Origin: Geosiphon pyriformis
Taxonomy: Eukaryota; Glomeromycota; Glomeromycetes; Archaeosporales; Geosiphonaceae
Assembly (NCBI GenBank): GCA_016748015.1
Contig: JAAOMT010000620.1
Coordinates: forward strand, 160,940 to 224,939
DNA length: 64,000 bases
Reading direction: 5' to 3'
Numbering within the stretch: position 1 is the stretch's first letter; every line of letters begins with the position of its first letter. The translations under genes and the position numbers were made by a program. Positions 47,736 to 59,039 of this stretch are shown here, piece after piece. Below the pieces are notes generated by a model that was given only the letters and a program-made list of their open reading frames with translations, did no database searches and was not told the origin of the DNA.

Positions 47736-49935
47736 TCAGCAAAAAAGATTTTTATCCGAATAAAGTTTTAGGAAATTTACCAAGAGGATCTTTAACGCAT
47801 TTCGGCTCCTAAGATACCCCAGATCATCAGTTTGAGCAACTGTTCTTATCACTTTTCCAACTTGCTCTTCAGTAGAGTCCCATGGAAACCATCGTTGTAA
47901 TAACTCGTATACCATCAAAGTAGTACCAAATTGAGGTGATGATCTGAAAACGCGAGCAGGTCCTCCTTTAAAGAAAGCCTTAAAGCCTTCTTCCTTATAT
48001 ATCTTTTTGGCACCATCCGTAATACCGTTATATATGGTTTGGCCTTTACGGGCCTCAACTTGAAGACGCGTTTTTATCACATCTGCTGGGGTTGTAAAAT
48101 ATGCGGCGGGCATTCCAGCGATGGCACCTGATAGTAAAAGTTCTACCATTCCCAGCTTATTATCTGGACTTTCTTTGAAAACATCTTTCTTTAAATGAGC
48201 ATATGCTGGAAAGTATATGGCCGAAAATGGGATATCTCGAAGAAGACATGCAGCAACGCCTTTGTACAATCCAACAATTCCCAGCTGCTTTACGATGGAT
48301 ATGGCCGACTTTTTTGGTGTGTTAACGTTGAATTTTAGCTCTTCACCTTGAACTTGCAAACGGATTTTGACAATTTCCAACGGGTTTGTGAATATCTAAT
48401 TGGTCAAAGTTAGACCAGATCAAATTTGAAAAAGGAATATTAGGCTGAAAAATAAATAGAATTTCGTACCACTTGACAACCACCTGCTGCGGAGCCAGCC
48501 AGTATCTCGTTGGACAACGAGATTTGTCCAGTGGCTGGATCTTTGGTCAAGCCTCTGATCAAATCATTTACGGTAAGCTTTATAGCCTTTTCTGGAGCTA
48601 CACCCTTATAATAATCAAATTGATTAATCAATCGGATAATTGAAAAAATGTTTGTGAAAATTCTCAAATTGGTAACACGCTTACCACTAGCTGAGGCCCA
48701 AGACCGCCATAAAGACCTAAGAAACCTTCATTTTTTATAACTTTCTGAAAACAGTCTATACTATTTCGGTAAAGCAATTCGCCGACCACTTTGGATCGTT
48801 GATTTTGCATTCTCGTCTTCACAAGATCGATCGGATAGACCACCGTAGCGCCAACAGAGCCGGCAATTGCACCCAAGGTAAACGAATAAAATTGATGCAA
48901 AATACCCCACCAAACTCCCGTACGCTCTTTGGCAAGTATTGCAGGCTTTACTCTTTGAGGTTTTTGCCATTTCGCATCCAATAATTGGGCAAAATCATTT
49001 AAACTCAAACTTCCCGAAGGATTGCCGAAACCAGCAAAATGAAAGATGATATCAGCTTCTAGTGGGGTAAACAATGAGAAACGCGTAGATTGTGCTGCGG
49101 TGTTTAAGAAATCATTCTTTGTAATTCGGCCATCATTACTCTGCGCGATCGCCTTTATTACAATACGCTCAACCATGTCCATTTGACGAATCACATTATG
49201 AAAAGCGACTACACTCGCATAGCTGATTTTATTACCGGCCGACACGTTGCATAAAGTTGGTAGTTGTTCAATTAGTGAATCCGATAGCTTGTGTCTCGCA
49301 ATGGAAAGAATGATCCTTTTAAATGCATCTGGGCTTATATAGCCAACACGATCCTTATCGTAATATTTGAATTCTTGCCGAAGACGTTCACCTTGTAAAC
49401 CTTTGAGCAGCTGTGAAAACTCTTCATAGGCAAGATCATGTTTTCGGCCTTCGACACCAACATATAGATTTAACCAGTCACAATCAAAGTCAAATGGTAC
49501 GCTATCAGGGCCAAGGTTAGCGGTCAAAATATCTTTAAATTGCTCAACCGATATTTTCCCGGTACCGTTCACGTCAAATAATCGAAACGCAATCTCATAT
49601 TCTGCATCAGGTTTTGACAACATGTTCTCAAACACCACGAAGTCCTGAAACGAGAGGAAACCTTTACGATCAGTGTCTGCGACTCTAAATAAGATCCCAA
49701 ATTGTTCTTTTTGAATTTTTTTGTAATCCTCGCCCGGCGCGATGGCCGCAATGAAATCTTCTTGAGTCATATATTTTTTCCCATCTTTCTCTACAGAGGC
49801 AAACTTTTCGAAGATTAATTTTTGTTCTGCAAGTAAATTTTGTGTACTCGGCTTGCTTTTTAAGATTTCGAGAGAAGAGGACGCAACGACATCCGTTCCC
49901 GCGGCATGAATTGTTCGAAAATTTTTCATCTGCAT
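47736..49935 (-). CDS. Mitochondrial aspartate/glutamate-type carrier with N-terminal EF-hands
   Basis: Three exons, 49935-48685, 48604-48470 and 48395-47736, join in phase to 681 aa, the usual size of the calcium-regulated AGC family (Aralar/Citrin, yeast Agc1). The N-terminal half contains EF-hand-like units, for example [26 protein letters not shown] and [13 protein letters not shown]. The C-terminal half has three mitochondrial carrier repeats with the signatures [20 protein letters not shown] and [10 protein letters not shown]. It should sit in the inner membrane and exchange aspartate for glutamate in the malate-aspartate shuttle. The second exon ([20 protein letters not shown]) is a typical family segment. 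The last 15 residues are less typical and may reflect a missed intron at ATCCTCTTG|GTAAAT near the 3' end. First of three same-strand conserved genes. Confidence 0.92.
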
Positions 49936-49939
49936 TTAG

Positions 49940-50565
49940 TATACAACACGCAACGGGGGGAGGGGGAAAGGGTCGAGAAGCGTTTGCGAATTGCCAGTTC
50001 AATTTTTATTAAATCGTAGATGATCTACCATCTGCTTTTAGACTTAACGTAATCGACTATTCAAAGCATAATGGAATGCCCGTACACAAAATTTATTTCG
50101 GCCGATTTGATCACCGACACTATCAACATTCAAAAGGGATTACTACCAAAATAATTTCTAGATATATAGTAATTCTATTATGATTGATAATTTGAATGAA
50201 CCCGAGAATTTCAAAATCGGTCATTTAAAAACGTCTTTTGGTACTTTTATTTATTGAGCGAAATAACTTTGCTGCTTTAGGAAATCAAAAAAGGTTAGTA
50301 GCACAGAAAATGCGCGATGAAATTGCAAACCAAATTTGATCATGTAATTTGATGATTAGCTATCAAGTACACTATAAATAATATAGATTTTAACACCTAT
50401 CTGGATTAAGAAAGTTTCACCGATTGTTGCTGATAATCACACCTGCTACGTAAGATCCATCTCTAAATATTGAAACCGCAAGTTATCTTCAAAGGAAGGA
50501 AGTATCTATAGTAAATTATTAAAAAAGTAAATTAGTCGTTCATATGAAACCACAGAAAATCAATC
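49940..50565. other. Intergenic region between carrier and MAT1-like genes
   Basis: About 600 bases, with normal composition and no coding signal. It should hold the carrier promoter and the 3' end of the MAT1-like gene, both of which read on the minus strand. Confidence 0.5.
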
Positions 50566-50568
50566 ATA

Positions 50569-52183
50569 TCATGACATAATGACATCTCCATTCTCATCAA
50601 GTATCGGAGGTACGAATAAACCCGAAAAGGCCGCTTGCAAAGCCTTATCATGGATAGTCGCAAGTGAAGAGCCACCAGGTTTATATTTTGGTAATAATTG
50701 GGTGAATCTAATTGAGGTTTTTTTCATTAAGTGCAAAAGGTAACATAAATTACGAAGAAAAATAAAAACCAAAGTAATGGCAAAAAAAGAAACAACGTAC
50801 GGGTCCCAATATTTTTCACGACGTGAGTAAAGTTTCTTCATATCTTCATATGGTGAATCGACAGGATCATCGAGAGGAAAGTTATCATCGCAATCCATAC
50901 CACAATCACCAATACCGCTATCATTCGTTGATAGTGTGGGTGCTTGTAAATATGCTTCTTGGTTCAAAAGTTTTCGCCTATCATTAACAGCTTTTTGTTC
51001 TGCTAATAAAGCTTTAGCGTCTCCCTTTGAAGAGGCCTTTATAATAATTCTTCAATCAGTGGTTGTTTCTTAAGAGATGTTTATTGATATTCAAATCTAT
51101 ACAGTTCACATCAACAAACCAAGGCTTCAATTGCATCAGTCTTTTGCGTTACTTTCAGTAGACGTTCTTCCGCGACTTGACGTTGATAATTTTCCCAACT
51201 GAGCTGCTTTTCTTTTTCTTCCTCTTGTCTTCTTAAATTTAGCTTTCGTTCTTCTTCTCGCTTTATTTTTCAAAATTTAAGATTTAATAGTCATCTTGAA
51301 TAAACTATTATGAAAATCCAACGATAAATTCACAAATGATTATGCACCATCAACTCTTTGTTCCTAGCCAAAGCATCCTGGTTTTGGTGTGCATATTTCA
51401 TAACCTCATCCCTAGTTTTGTCGTATTCAATACCATGGGTCATATTCCAGACTAAAAAAACGACACATTTACATCGATTAATAGTTATAGAAGACATTTT
51501 ATTCATCTCTTTATAACTCACCAAATTCTTCTATCTTTTCTTCGTAATCATTATATTCTCGGAGGCTGTTAAAATCTTCTAACCGTTTGTATATGCTGAA
51601 TTAAATATCGAATGATTAAAATGGTCTAATTTGCATTAAAGAAATTTTGAGAGCGATCTGGCAGAAATTTTGGTCGACTCCTTTCTTGACGATTTAGGTC
51701 GCCATACTTACTGTGATGCAATCCATTTTCGCTGCTTAATTTCTTTTTCCACGAGCAAGTTATCAAAAGTGGGAATTTTAAATCCGATTTTCTTGACAGT
51801 TTTACCACATATTGGACATTTGCCTCCACCTGTGGCAAATAGCCGATCTCTACATGATTCGCACCTAAAAATTGTGAAAATATTTGATGATTATTTATCT
51901 TTACAATTTTCTTTTCGTAGAAAGAACTACAATGCCTCCGAGCATTTCTTCCTACTCACATTTTATGATAGCACTCACTAACCAAAAGAGTCATATTTGG
52001 CGTGAGATACCGAGTGTTCTTGCAGACAGGACACGCCTCATCTTGATCAAAGGCAGCTATTTCTGAAGTGATCGTCCCATTCAAGTTTGCTCCCCCACTA
52101 CTAATATCTTTAGATTCGGACGACCCGTAAAGTCCTGTACGAGAAGAGATGATAGAGGTTGTGAGTGTTCGAGTGGTGCTCAT
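50569..52183 (-). CDS. TFB3: TFIIH / CDK-activating kinase assembly factor MAT1 (Tfb3)
   Basis: Seven exons join in phase: 52183-51960, 51864-51712, 51595-51522, 51451-51348, 51260-51120, 51036-50801 and 50707-50569; 356 aa, against about 310-320 in human and yeast. A Ser/Thr-rich 50-residue extension precedes the C3HC4 RING: CPVC (51-54), C71, H73, C76, C79, CPIC (91-94), with the family signature TRYLTPNMTLLVSECYH. Then come KTVKKIGFKIPTFDNLLVEK and YKRLEDFNSLREYNDYEEK, then a Glu/Arg-rich coiled-coil (RREEERKLNLRRQEEEKEKQ-like) and a C-terminal region ending FVPPILDENGDVIMS. The protein bridges the CDK7-cyclin H kinase to core TFIIH in transcription and DNA repair. An apparent membrane helix in the unspliced frame (50800-50708) is intron: GTACGT to TTAG restores WDPFTQLLPKYKP. 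Confidence 0.9.
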
Positions 52184-52189
52184 GACGGT

Positions 52190-52520
52190 GGTAAGGGATA
52201 TATTAGTAGATAGTTGGAGAGTCTTTCTATTGGCAGGTGTGAAAAGTTGTTTCTGAAAGAGGTGAAATTAATTAATAGCTGTGCAAAACTTCTTCCACCC
52301 CCGGCTTATATATTTCCTTTACCTTTGAATATCTGATAAGTAATGTCTTATCGTCCAATTAGAAATTAAAAATAAACAGTAAAATTAATTGTAACCAATT
52401 ATTTTAGAAAATAGAGTTTTTTTGTTTGCATAATTTGAAAAATTAAATATTAGATTTTACAAAAAAAAAAGATTTAATTTTGGATAATATCAAACAGCCC
52501 CTTCATAAAAAATTATATGC
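52190..52520. promoter_or_regulatory. Intergenic spacer upstream of MAT1-like gene
   Basis: About 330 bases between the ARV1 stop and the MAT1-like start. It should contain the MAT1 promoter and ARV1 terminator. No specific element is recognisable. Confidence 0.35.
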
Positions 52521-52522
52521 CA

Positions 52523-54308
52523 TCAATACACAGATAATGATAAAAATAAAGGGCTGTTCGTTATCTGAATAAAAAAAAATTGTGCCAATACTTTGATCAA
52601 TAATCCGAAACACATTATAAGAAATGTCGGAAAGTATCCAATATTGAGGAATACTATTTGATTTTTGGGTTTGCCGAGGATTTGATAGAAATTCGAAATT
52701 TCATATAAAAAACCTTGGACAATTGAAAAAACCAACCAATAAAATAAATTAGGAACATAAAGATAATTACCTGAAAGAGCCTCGATATTTGAAGTCAGGA
52801 CTATAATATTAATCAGCCGTGAGTACTCGAGCTCATTATAATCCCAAATAACCATTAATATTAATAGCAACTTTCCAAAACTTGAGATAATAAGAGCCAT
52901 CGTGATATAATTATATCTTTGAAACATAAAACAAATTTTAATTGAGAAATTGGGCATCTGATAAAATATTCATATATCCTGTATTATGTATTATGTTGCT
53001 TACTTTATTATAGCACGTTGATGGCCAATGTAAAAACTGACGGCGAGACGCACTCCGAATTGGAATACGATGAATTCTAAAATCAAGTCCGATTATATTT
53101 AATTGATACCCTAAAAAATTTGAAGGACCCGTATAAAAAATTAAAAATCTTCAATACCTATTACGCAAAGGAAAAGGATATAAATATATCGAATGAACAA
53201 GGGTTGTTCATTAAATGGAAAATATTTGTTTGGATAAGGTTTCTCCAATCGAAACAACTTGATATCTGTGCAGTATAGGAAAATGATCCCCAAGATAAAG
53301 AAAAATGAGAAGTTAAAGTGTAAGATTTCAAAATGAAAATTGAGGGATGAAAATTCTGATCTTAGACTCGTACCCAAAGAATATAAGATAAAGGATACAA
53401 ACATCAAACATAATTAACAAGACTCCAAGTTTAAGGACATTGGGCTATCGGTTTTTAAGGATAAAGAAGAAGAGCATTAGAAAGCCCGAAAGAAAAGCTG
53501 AAGAGATGCGATAAAATTTTCAGATCTTATAATACATCTTTTTCTCTTGTATCGTGAATAAATTCTCTCATAATTTCATTCAACTCTTTCAAATGTTTTT
53601 TCTGTTATTTCTCGAGAAATCTAGTTGTCTGAATCATCTCGTTCGACTAAAGATCCACAATTACAAAATTATTAATCATCCTTCCTCCAAGAAATTTTTG
53701 ATCCCGAACACAGTAGTCTTTAAAATCATCGTTTCCCATAGATCAGTTCAAATAACTGGAACCCTACTGAATACTTTGATTATTAAAAGGTCCCGCTTTC
53801 CAAAATAATCACTCCAAAACTCTTCCTGATCAATATAATCGATCTCAGATATATTAATTACTGCTACTCATAAATTTATTTCGCATCTTCCCATTTCAAA
53901 TCTCTCATTCAAAGCCTCTTATCTACCCAATCAATTAATGTAATTCTCTATTAAAACCTAAAATAATTAAAGAGAAATCTTACATCAATCCCATGGTCCC
54001 GATATTCCAATCGATTAAACAATAAATGCCGATAAACTTGTGGTTTATGTAAGACCATATCGATAAAAATTATCACAAAATCATGTTCAACGTATTTGTC
54101 AACGAACTTCTTGCAATTTTCCTAGGGTGGGAAGAGGAAATTTTGATATCGTTCATTATCAAATCATTTAGTTTATAAAATATTTTATATAGAGGGGATA
54201 TTATTAGTATTTCTGAATACATACACATTGAGTAAGCCGGATATTTCCTTTACTATATTCAGTATAAAGATTTGTTACAGGGTCTCCACACTCAACGCAT
54301 GTTGGCAT
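52523..54308 (-). CDS. ARV1: ARV1-like ER lipid-homeostasis protein
   Basis: Six exons join in phase: 54308-54225, 54121-53984, 53444-53399, 53265-53158, 53076-53004 and 52916-52523; 280 aa, close to the human protein's 271. The ARV1 homology domain is clear: zinc ribbon Cys at 4, 7, 28 and 31 (MPTCVECGDPVTNLY ... TQCENC), then KKFVDKYVEHDFVIIFID and HKPQVYRHLLFNRLEY. Hydrophobic segments follow (VLKLGVLLIMFDVYIKLF, LFLCVIEFIVFQFGVRLAVS, MALIISSFGKLLLILMVIWD, VLTSNIEALSG). ARV1 works in the ER membrane in sterol movement, sphingolipid balance and GPI-anchor synthesis. Oddities: a 539-base second intron, and a third intron (53398-53266) with a U12-type donor GTATCCTTT. It lies about 340 bases upstream of the MAT1-like gene on the same strand. 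Confidence 0.9.
53266..53398 (-). other. Probable minor-spliceosome (U12-type) intron in ARV1
   Basis: On the minus strand the intron starts GTATCCTTT, the exact U12 donor consensus (RTATCCTTT). It ends ttttcctatactgcacag, where ttcctatac resembles the U12 branch site (ttccttrac, two mismatches) with the branch A about 10 bases from the AG. Phase and protein conservation (FDV|YIKLFRLEK, split after the first base of the Tyr codon) require exactly this donor. Termini are GT-AG. Confidence 0.7.
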
Positions 54309-54549
54309 TTTGCTTAAGGATTTCAGCTTAGATTCATTGATAAAGAATGATCTGCCCATGAAAATAATGTCCATCAATAAAGATTTTGAACCTGATATCC
54401 ATAAATCTCCGTTTTGCTATCTATTCATCTGCACCCTTCGCGTAAGCAAGGAAAGAACGCCGCTAAAACATCTCTACGATGTCTTCAATTTTTCCCCGAA
54501 ATGCAGCCATATGCTCAAAAGCAATTTCACTAAAGAAATCATTTAAGGT

Positions 54550-54600
54550 TATTATTTTTCTGTGAAAAAGAGCCAACATAGCTTGGCTTTGAGACAGGTT
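54550..54600. other. Boundary between ARV1 and a GC-richer inserted island
   Basis: Upstream of ARV1 (54310-54550) there is a 78-codon plus-strand frame without ATG start or known motif. Base composition becomes richer in G and C from here to about 56,100, unlike the DNA on either side. Confidence 0.35.
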
Positions 54601-54602
54601 AA

Positions 54603-54725
54603 TACTAGACGGAGTGTCCGAGCGCCACTCTGGGTTTCCTTGGCATGTTGCAATTATTGTGCTCTATTCAACAAAGCATCGATACTAGACAGGGTGTCCG
54701 CGCGCCACCTTGGATTTCCTCGTTG
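54603..54725 (+). repeat. Pair of direct repeats, about 80 bases apart
   Basis: The sequence atactagac-g-gtgtccg-gcgccac--tgg-tttcct occurs at about 54602-54641 and again at 54682-54720 with a few substitutions. The repeated gtgtccg(a/c)gcgccac core is GC-rich and looks like a mobile-element terminus. No inverted partner was seen beyond the Fanzor-like relic. Confidence 0.6.
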
Positions 54726-54729
54726 CACT

Positions 54730-55615
54730 ATTGAGTGTTAACTTTATTTTGCTATCATTTTATCATGAGCTTAACAGCCACCTGCTGGAGTTACGGAAAT
54801 CTAGGCACGAAATGGATAGAGGGAAAGAAGCAACGCGAAACAAAAGAGTGAATTGCGATGCCTTTGACCTCCTCCAATACATTTACCCCGATGATAAAAC
54901 CTTCGACGAGCACAAACTTTCCCAGAATATTCCTACCATCATTCTATTCAACTGCAGAATGCAAGGATAATGAGCAGCTAAATACAGAAAAGAGCTCAAG
55001 AACAAGCAAAAAGTGCGAGACCAGAACCAGGACAACGGCAGCACGCAACAAACGATGAAGCTCGGGAGAAACTCTCACCCATACGTTGCTGGTCAAGTGC
55101 ATCTTAATCACCCTCAGAACCAGTTATTGAGGTGATGGATGGACTTGGCGAGATTTTTTTTAATACCATACTGAGATGGAACGAAAGACGTTATCTTGTG
55201 CTACAGAAGCAAAATGGCATTACGAAAAAATGGTTGAAATCTATGACCTAATAATAATAATGTCTTCTTTTTGATGATGTTTCGGCTATCTGGGGTGAAG
55301 AAAGCCGTTTTATGCTCTTATGAGGTTGCTCTCTGCTCACTCAGGTCATTACATCAAACTATTACCATTTGGGCTCAGAATTTTACATCATCATGTAATC
55401 GCTTTTATATCTATCTTCACACTTCTTTATTGCATGCCTATGCACATCGACAAAAAGTAAATATTTTAATTTTAAAAAGAACTTCTAGGGCTACATTATT
55501 TTTTTATAATAAAGATAAATACATGTTTTGACCTTTACACTTCGAAACTAAGCGCAGAAACAGTATCCGCACAAGATTGCATCTGACTGCAAACTTACAT
55601 ATTTGCGTAAAACCA
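54730..55615 (+). other. GC-richer island upstream of the Fanzor-like relic
   Basis: The composition is coding-like and several short frames exist (for example 54710-54970 and 54858-55058), but none has a recognisable motif or a continuous frame. It probably holds the decayed N-terminal and RuvC-I part of the TnpB/Fanzor-like gene; that is inference. Confidence 0.35.
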
Positions 55616-55623
55616 ATGAATAG

Positions 55624-56092
55624 ATGTTTATGAAACGCAAAGACAAGTCCGCGAAATCCAAGCGGAAAGCTTTGTTCAGAAAGTCGCTATTGTCCTGGCA
55701 TTCGTGTACTCCTCACTTGGTATTTCCCTCCAAAGGCGTGGGTAAAATAAGCTCTGGTGACATCGGACGAATAGTTTCCCTGTACAAGTATATGGATGTC
55801 CTCATTTTGAAAAAAGTCAAACTGCCTATCTCTACTTCAAATCGCAAGAAAATCAGGCCGAGAATGCACTACTGGGTACATTACCGTTTCCTTCAATGTC
55901 TGATCCCCAAGGCCAAGGAGTTTAAAGTCCCTATTATCCTCCAAAATGAGGCCCATACATACAAAGATTTGCATCTGGTGCGGTAACATAAAGACCATCA
56001 AAGGCTCCGAAGTGTACAACTCCCAAAATTCTGGGGCTACAACGGACAGCCACTCGGGGCACCCTCCTCTCGTGAGGTCATGCAGGAAATAG
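55624..56092 (+). pseudogene. Decayed TnpB/Fanzor-like RNA-guided nuclease, C-terminal part
   Basis: The main frame (55624-55986) contains, in family order, MDVLILKKVKLP (position of the RuvC-II strand, where the family has a Glu such as LIPEF; here Lys), NRKKIRPRMHYWVHYRFLQC (the RK-I-S ... SHYRF block), LIPKAKEFKVPIILQNEAHT (the block before the zinc ribbon). A frameshift near 55965 then leads into TKICIWCGNIKTIKGSEVYN, the first CxxC and GGSxVY motif of the OrfB zinc ribbon. The second Cys pair is changed to Ser (NSQNSG) and the final DRD of RuvC-III reads DSH. Missing catalytic residues, the frameshift and lost zinc ligands mean it is inactive. Fanzor proteins are eukaryotic relatives of TnpB carried on transposons. 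The N-terminus is not identifiable. Confidence 0.7.
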
Positions 56093-56099
56093 TAGTCTT

Positions 56100-57115
56100 A
56101 CTTGGCAATTTCTAGTACTTCTTATTTATCCATCCGAGAAGTTTAAATTTATAATCTTTATTTGAATAGAGTATTTGAAAAAGTTGATTATTACCAATAG
56201 ATGTGTACATAATTCTGAAAACTTTAAATTTTGTCATCTGTACAAATATTAAGTTTTCTTGAATAAAAATATTATTATCACTGTATATTAAAATTTGTGA
56301 TTACATAGCATATGTTCAATAAAAAAATTTTGATATTTTTTATTATTAATAAATGTTGACAAATGTGATCCAACTATTATTTACAAACATAAAACTTATA
56401 ATAGATACAATTTATGTTTTATTTGTATGTAACTAGTTATTTAAGCCAATTAAGACAATATTAAATATTAAATTTTAGATTTTAATTAATTTACTATTAA
56501 TAAACATGAAATTAATTAATAAATAAATATTTAAAACTTAAATATATAATATTATTTATTATAATATATAAATTTATATAATTAATATATAATTTTTATT
56601 TATAATAGCAAAATAATTAATTTTTAAAATATTCAGTTGGGCTTCGCTCGTAAAATCTCGTAATAAAAAAAAAAAAGTTTTTAAATTATTAATATTTTTA
56701 TGTTAATTTTGTTAATAAAATAATTGTGAAAATTGTTAACTTAATTAAAAATCTTATAAGTAAATATTATAATAGAATTTAGTTTTTTAAAAATATATTT
56801 TTTCTAATTTTATAATTATAATTAAAATAAAAAAACATATTAAATTTAATCTTGATATTATAATTATTTTAAAAAATTCAAAAGTTTTAATAATAAATTA
56901 ATAATTAAGTTACTATTTTTTTCAGTGTTTTTTTTAATAATAATATTAATTTTATATATTTAACACTAATTATAATGCTGAAGTAAAAACTTTTTTTTCT
57001 TTTTCATTTCAATTCCCAAAAAAAAGTTCAGAATTTTAAAAAAAGTTTTTTCTGTTTTACTATTACATATTTCATTATTTCTTAAATACCAAACTCTTTT
57101 GTTGTCAAACTGGCT
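56100..57115. other. AT-rich intergenic region
   Basis: No gene supported. A and T dominate, with a small GC-richer patch (gggcttcgctcgtaaaatct) at 56640. Confidence 0.5.
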
Positions 57116-57121
57116 GTTACT

Positions 57122-58866
57122 ATGAGTAGTTCTAATGCTAAAAAAAAGTCAACCAGAATTGCAGTTTTAAATTCTGTTAGTGATAGTTTAGTTCAAAAGC
57201 AGAAGTTGTTACTTGTCAATATTAAGTATTCTGGTAATAAAGCAGATTTAAGTTTTAAAAATTTAGAGAGGATTGCTGAACAGTTTGTTGGTATGAATAT
57301 GAATAATAATGTTAGTGGTGAAAGTGAAACTCAATTAAATTCTAGAATAAATACACTTAAGACCAAAAAAGTCAATACTATTGCTGCAGTTAGTTTTTTA
57401 ATTAATTCTCTGGTTTATAATATAGATAATAATAATAATATTTCTTTTTCTTTCTGCCTATTTATTTTTTTAAACAAGAAGTGGATTAACTTGAAGATTG
57501 TAAAAACTTAAGTAAAAGTTACTGTCAAGAAGTTATTTGCTTTGAATATTAATTTCTCTACAGTAGAAAACAAATTGGTAATTGTGAAAACTCAGTTAAT
57601 TAAAAAACTTTTTGTAACAATTAATGGTTTTGGAAGGGCCACTACTCTTTTAAAATTTGAAGAGATTATTAAATTAATATTTATATCAAAAATAAACATA
57701 AAAAAGACCGCATTATTGGCCCAAAAAAAGAGAATCAAAATAAACAACAATCTTAAAAGACAGAAAATTAGATCAGATCAGGCTGTGGTTATCAAAAAAA
57801 TTTTTATGGATATGTTAAAAAAAATGATCATTGCTGCAGTATTCAAGTTTGGTCAAATAGTGTCAATTCAATTATAACTGATTGGACTATGACAGAAAAC
57901 TGTGATAAAGTTTGTCAAATTAGGTCAAGCAGATTAGTTGGCAGCAAGATAGTCATTTTTAATCAAAAAAAATTCAGTATATGTAGCCAAAGCTGTGAGA
58001 AATCATAATATTTAGGCATCAAAAAATCATTTTAAGGCACTTTTATTTACTTTGTTTGTAGAAACAACAGCTTATAATTTGAACACTCTTTTAAAAAGAG
58101 CTAGTAAAAAGACTTGTATTATTAATTATTCACTTAAAACTGATAATTAAGTTTGTTATGCTGTAGTTGGTTTTAAATTAGTTAAAAAGTTAGAGTTTGC
58201 TTTTTGCACAGAGCCAATTATTGGTAATATAAAACTCTTATAAACTAGAATGAATTTGGTTTAGTGTAAAAAATGTAAATGTTTTGAGCATTTAGCTCTT
58301 GAATATGATGTATCAAATATGTCTGTCCTGTTTTCTTTAAAATCTTATAAAAAATTTGTCTTAGAGAAAAATTACTTCCAATTTACCAAGTTATATGTAA
58401 AAAAAAGTGTTTTGATCTCTTGTCTTGCTGTTTTTGGTAGCAAATCTTGGGCTTAGATTGTTTTAATTGCTGTCTCTACTAATGTATTTTATCTCAGTTT
58501 TAGTTTTGGTTTCAGGTTGGATTCCTTGAAATTGTCATATGTTAATAAAGTTTCTTTAATTCCTAATAATTATTTGTTAATTGTCACCTACTTGGTCTTT
58601 TTCAAATACTTCTTAGAACTTTTGGCTAATTAAGTATCTGGTATTATATGCAAGCTTAGCAATATGATATTGGTTTTTTTACTCTTGCTTGCTCCTCTTC
58701 ATGAATTAATTAACACAATAACTTTTGAATTAAGTTTAGATTTAGGTATAGTTTTGAATAATTCGAAAAATCTATTTATATTTTTTTTTATAGTTTCTAT
58801 ACTAAATGTTGTTGACATCTCTTTTTTAAAAAAAATAATCAAAAAAACTGAAAGTTTAAAAAAATA
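57122..58866 (+). pseudogene. Retroelement ORF1-like protein, hypermutated copy 1
   Basis: One reading frame runs about 1.74 kb from MSSSNAKKKSTRIAVLNSVS without an indel, but has many in-frame stops (for example TAA 57509, TAA 57875, TGA 57890, TAG 57935, TAG 57950, TAG 58013). Nearly all can be explained by CAA/CAG to TAA/TAG or TGG to TAG/TGA. A CCHC zinc-knuckle-like motif, CKKCKCFEHLALEY, lies at about 58270-58310 with its last Cys changed to Tyr. Residues such as Lys, Asn, Ile, Leu and Phe are greatly over-represented. The overall pattern resembles the nucleic-acid-binding ORF1 product of non-LTR elements that are common in Rhizophagus. The name rests on the zinc knuckle and general resemblance; no reverse transcriptase is seen here. 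Confidence 0.68.
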
Positions 58867-59039
58867 GAAACTCTTTTGTGATTTCTAATAAGATTTTTAT
58901 TGTATTATTCAGTATATTATTTAAAATAGACAAAGATTAACTACTGGCTATATTGCCAAATATAATGTTTTTTAGTAAATTTTTATTGGTTTTAGAAATA
59001 AAACAATAATCTCTTATTAGATTATTTGTTCTTAAAAAC

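Noticed and set aside
55624-56092. Reading the TnpB-like relic as an active nuclease
   Set aside because: The frameshift, loss of the RuvC-II Glu and RuvC-III Asp, and loss of the second Cys pair make activity implausible.
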